DNA of 6,336 nt from Gammaproteobacteria bacterium UBA3067 (GTDB lineage Bacteria > Pseudomonadota > Gammaproteobacteria > Pseudomonadales > UBA3067), in assembly GCA_002366835.1 (NCBI GenBank), contig DFBZ01000137.1:1-6336 (forward strand). The letters are read 5' to 3'. Position 1 is the first letter of the stretch; each line of letters opens with the position of its first letter. The translations under genes were made by a program, and so were the position numbers. Positions 4,490-6,336 of this stretch are shown piece by piece. The notes beneath the pieces are model-generated. The model was given only the letters and a program-made list of their open reading frames with translations, was not told the origin of the DNA and ran no database searches.

Positions 4490-6336
4490 GTTCCCAGGAC
4501 GACGAAAAGACACTCCCCAGCATTACTGGCTATAAGAACCACCCAAGAGGCGGAGACGATTCCACACGCATAAAACCCGTTATTTCCAACCCCCATGCCA
4601 CGCAACTTCATGATAAAACAGTTGCCCACACCTCTTCACCCCCTGAGTCCCTAGGGGCTCAGGCCCAAGAAAAAACCATACTCAAGAGTCGATTCATTTT
4701 AGAAGAGGTGCTTGGCAGCGGCGGAATGGGGGTTGTTTACAAAGCCAAGGATATGCGGCGCGTCGAGAATCATGACAATGAACCCTATGTTGCGATAAAG
4801 CTTCTTAACGAAGAGTTTAAACGCCACCCTGAGGCTGTCACGGCCCTGCAACGAGAGTCAAAAAAAACCCAAACCATTGCTCACCCCAATATCGTCAGCG
4901 TTTACGACTTTGATCGTGACGACCAAGACGTCTTTATGACAATGGAATACATGGATGGCAAACCTCTCGACAAACTGATCAAACAGTATTCCGATGGAGG
5001 CCTACCACCAGATGACACACGGAGGATTCTCAAGTCAATCTGTGCAGCATTGATCTACGCGCATGGTAAAAAAATCATCCACTCGGATCTAAAACCATCC
5101 AACATTTTTGTCAGCAAACAAAGGAATGCAAAAGTTTTTGACTTCGGGATCGCACGAGCCGTTGCCGAAGCGGAGCAAGAAGAGCAGCATGAACCCCCTG
5201 CCTCAGTGCAAAATACCTCCCTCAGACAAGAAGACCTTGACACCCCCGCTTCTCCAAAAACAATATTTGATGCTGGCACACTAGGTGCCCTAACCCCCGC
5301 CTACGCCAGCCTAGAGATGCTAAAACTAGAGAGCCCCGATATTCGGGATGATGTTTATGCACTGGGCTGCGTTGCCTACGAAATGTTTTCCGGCAAGCAC
5401 CCCTTTAACAAACTACCTGCTGACCAAGCTTACGAAAAAAAACTAAAACCGAAAGTAATCAAGTCAATACCCAAAAAGGAATGGCTTGCCATCGAAAGTG
5501 CGCTGCGATTCAAACGCGAAGAAAGAACCGCATCCATTCAGGAATTTATTGCCGCATTTAAAAAGAAAAAAAAACGCCCCATCAAAGCCATGCTCGCCAG
5601 CTTAATTGCCGTCGCATGCCTTTCGATTTTGATCACTTACGCGCTGCTCAATAAACCAGAGTCTGAAGGCCCCTCTAAACAGGACATTCGAAATGAGCTT
5701 TCCGTCGAAATTGCCCTTAACCTTCACCAAAAAAATTTAAACCGCTTGATAAGTCGACCCTTATTCACCGAACCTTGGCAGAACCAAGTCTGGGAGGAAT
5801 ATAAAGCCATTAAGGACTTAATTCCCCAAGGGTCTCAATGGCTCTCGGAAACCACAAAGCATCTTCTCTCTCTACACCTCAATGAAATTGAAATGCTATC
5901 AAAAAAGATGCAATACCAGGCAGCCATATCACTGCTACACAACACCTACAGGTATAGCAAAAATCACCAAGCCCTTGATGCAATCAGAAAAGACCTAGAA
6001 AACCAGCTCGCTCAAAAAGTAATCATACAGCATAAACCCTCGACCAGCTCTAAACAAAAAAAACCTGCTACGGAATCATTTTCTTTGGCGGAAAAAAACG
6101 TTGATCTACAGCTTGAGTGCAAAAGCTCCATTAATATGCGGGACTTTCGGGCTGCCATAAAAAAGCTGGTTTCGCTAAATAAAACGCGTTACAACAGCAT
6201 TGAAGAAAACATTATTAAAAAACTGGCCAGGTGCATCGAAGAGCAAGCTAAACAAGCACCAGAACGTGCCACAGAATCAAAGCGTATTGCCATGCGCTTG
6301 TTTAATGCTAACCCCGTTATTGCTGCAATAAAAATT
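4486..6336 (+). CDS. Transmembrane serine/threonine protein kinase (Hanks type), 3' end outside the window
   Basis: This predicted inner-membrane Ser/Thr kinase would phosphorylate cytoplasmic proteins; 617 residues are visible and the frame is still open at the window end. The ATG at 4486 directly follows an in-frame TAG and is the only usable start before the kinase domain. Residues 1-68 form a polar Thr/Pro-rich tail. The kinase domain spans about 69-358: glycine loop GSGGMGVVY (77-85), VAIK lysine K105, probable alpha-C E124, catalytic loop HSDLKPSN (D201, N206), DFG 219-221, APE-equivalent ASLE (274-277), DVYALG (D289) and the subdomain XI arginine R347. All catalytic residues are present. 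HSD in place of HRD makes it a non-RD kinase. The activation loop is unusually long, with an acidic, Ser/Thr-rich insert at about 227-264. A basic KKKKKR stretch (359-364) precedes one membrane helix (about 368-388), predicting a cytoplasmic kinase and an extracytoplasmic C-terminus of TPR-like helices. Its partner phosphatase or targets are not in view. Confidence 0.9.
   Translation, partial: MSSQDDEKTLPSITGYKNHPRGGDDSTRIKPVISNPHATQLHDKTVAHTSSPPESLGAQAQEKTILKSRFILEEVLGSGGMGVVYKAKDMRRVENHDNEPYVAIKLLNEEFKRHPEAVTALQRESKKTQTIAHPNIVSVYDFDRDDQDVFMTMEYMDGKPLDKLIKQYSDGGLPPDDTRRILKSICAALIYAHGKKIIHSDLKPSNIFVSKQRNAKVFDFGIARAVAEAEQEEQHEPPASVQNTSLRQEDLDTPASPKTIFDAGTLGALTPAYASLEMLKLESPDIRDDVYALGCVAYEMFSGKHPFNKLPADQAYEKKLKPKVIKSIPKKEWLAIESALRFKREERTASIQEFIAAFKKKKKRPIKAMLASLIAVACLSILITYALLNKPESEGPSKQDIRNELSVEIALNLHQKNLNRLISRPLFTEPWQNQVWEEYKAIKDLIPQGSQWLSETTKHLLSLHLNEIEMLSKKMQYQAAISLLHNTYRYSKNHQALDAIRKDLENQLAQKVIIQHKPSTSSKQKKPATESFSLAEKNVDLQLECKSSINMRDFRAAIKKLVSLNKTRYNSIEENIIKKLARCIEEQAKQAPERATESKRIAMRLFNANPVIAAIKI

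Noticed and set aside
4430..4560. Frameshifted single long N-terminus joining the 19-codon frame to the kinase
   Set aside because: The sequence from ATG 4486 (MSSQDDEKT) looks like a natural N-terminus and there is no homology cue in the 19 residues. The ATGA overlap is a simpler explanation, though a split gene is not excluded.
5055..5279. Minus-strand 74-residue frame inside the kinase gene
   Set aside because: It lies antisense to the kinase catalytic loop and activation loop, which carry clear conserved motifs. The Cys/Ser-rich product resembles no family and has no supported start.

Overview
The window looks like chromosomal DNA from a gammaproteobacterium, probably marine or environmental. 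This is inferred from the close match of the first gene to proteobacterial nitrate-type ABC ATPases and from gene style. There is no rRNA or marker gene here to fix the genus. I see no tRNA, rRNA, CRISPR array, insertion sequence or phage gene.

Left part (1-1680). The window opens inside an ABC transporter ATPase gene of the nitrate/nitrite/cyanate type (plus strand; its Walker A end lies before the window). It closes with a clear intrinsic terminator. Facing it on the minus strand is a membrane fatty-acid-desaturase-family gene with all three histidine boxes. Behind that is a 311-base gap with no gene, containing a strong bidirectional terminator.

Middle (1703-3669). A minus-strand gene encodes a 593-residue acyl-CoA synthetase of the AMP-forming adenylate family. 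It has an unusual A7 motif in which the usual TGD aspartate seems to be missing. It ends at the bidirectional terminator, so it and the desaturase are probably separate transcription units, although both concern acyl lipids. An AT-rich divergent intergenic region separates it from the next gene.

Right part (3670-6336). A small YgjP/DUF45-type zinc metallopeptidase is followed on the same strand by a long open frame that runs off the window end. This frame starts at 4486 and encodes a transmembrane Ser/Thr protein kinase: a Thr-rich N-terminal tail, a kinase domain with a long activation-loop insert, a lysine-rich juxtamembrane stretch, one membrane helix, and a helical extracytoplasmic region. 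The kinase start has no ribosome binding site of its own. It overlaps by ATGA the stop codon of a 19-codon upstream frame (4430-4489), suggesting translational coupling to a leader peptide.

The genes do not form one obvious pathway. The most interesting part is the kinase and its leader: possible coupled translation, repeated Thr motifs that might be FHA-docking phosphosites, and an A9 run exactly between the kinase domain and the membrane helix. No complete new multi-gene system can be claimed from this window.
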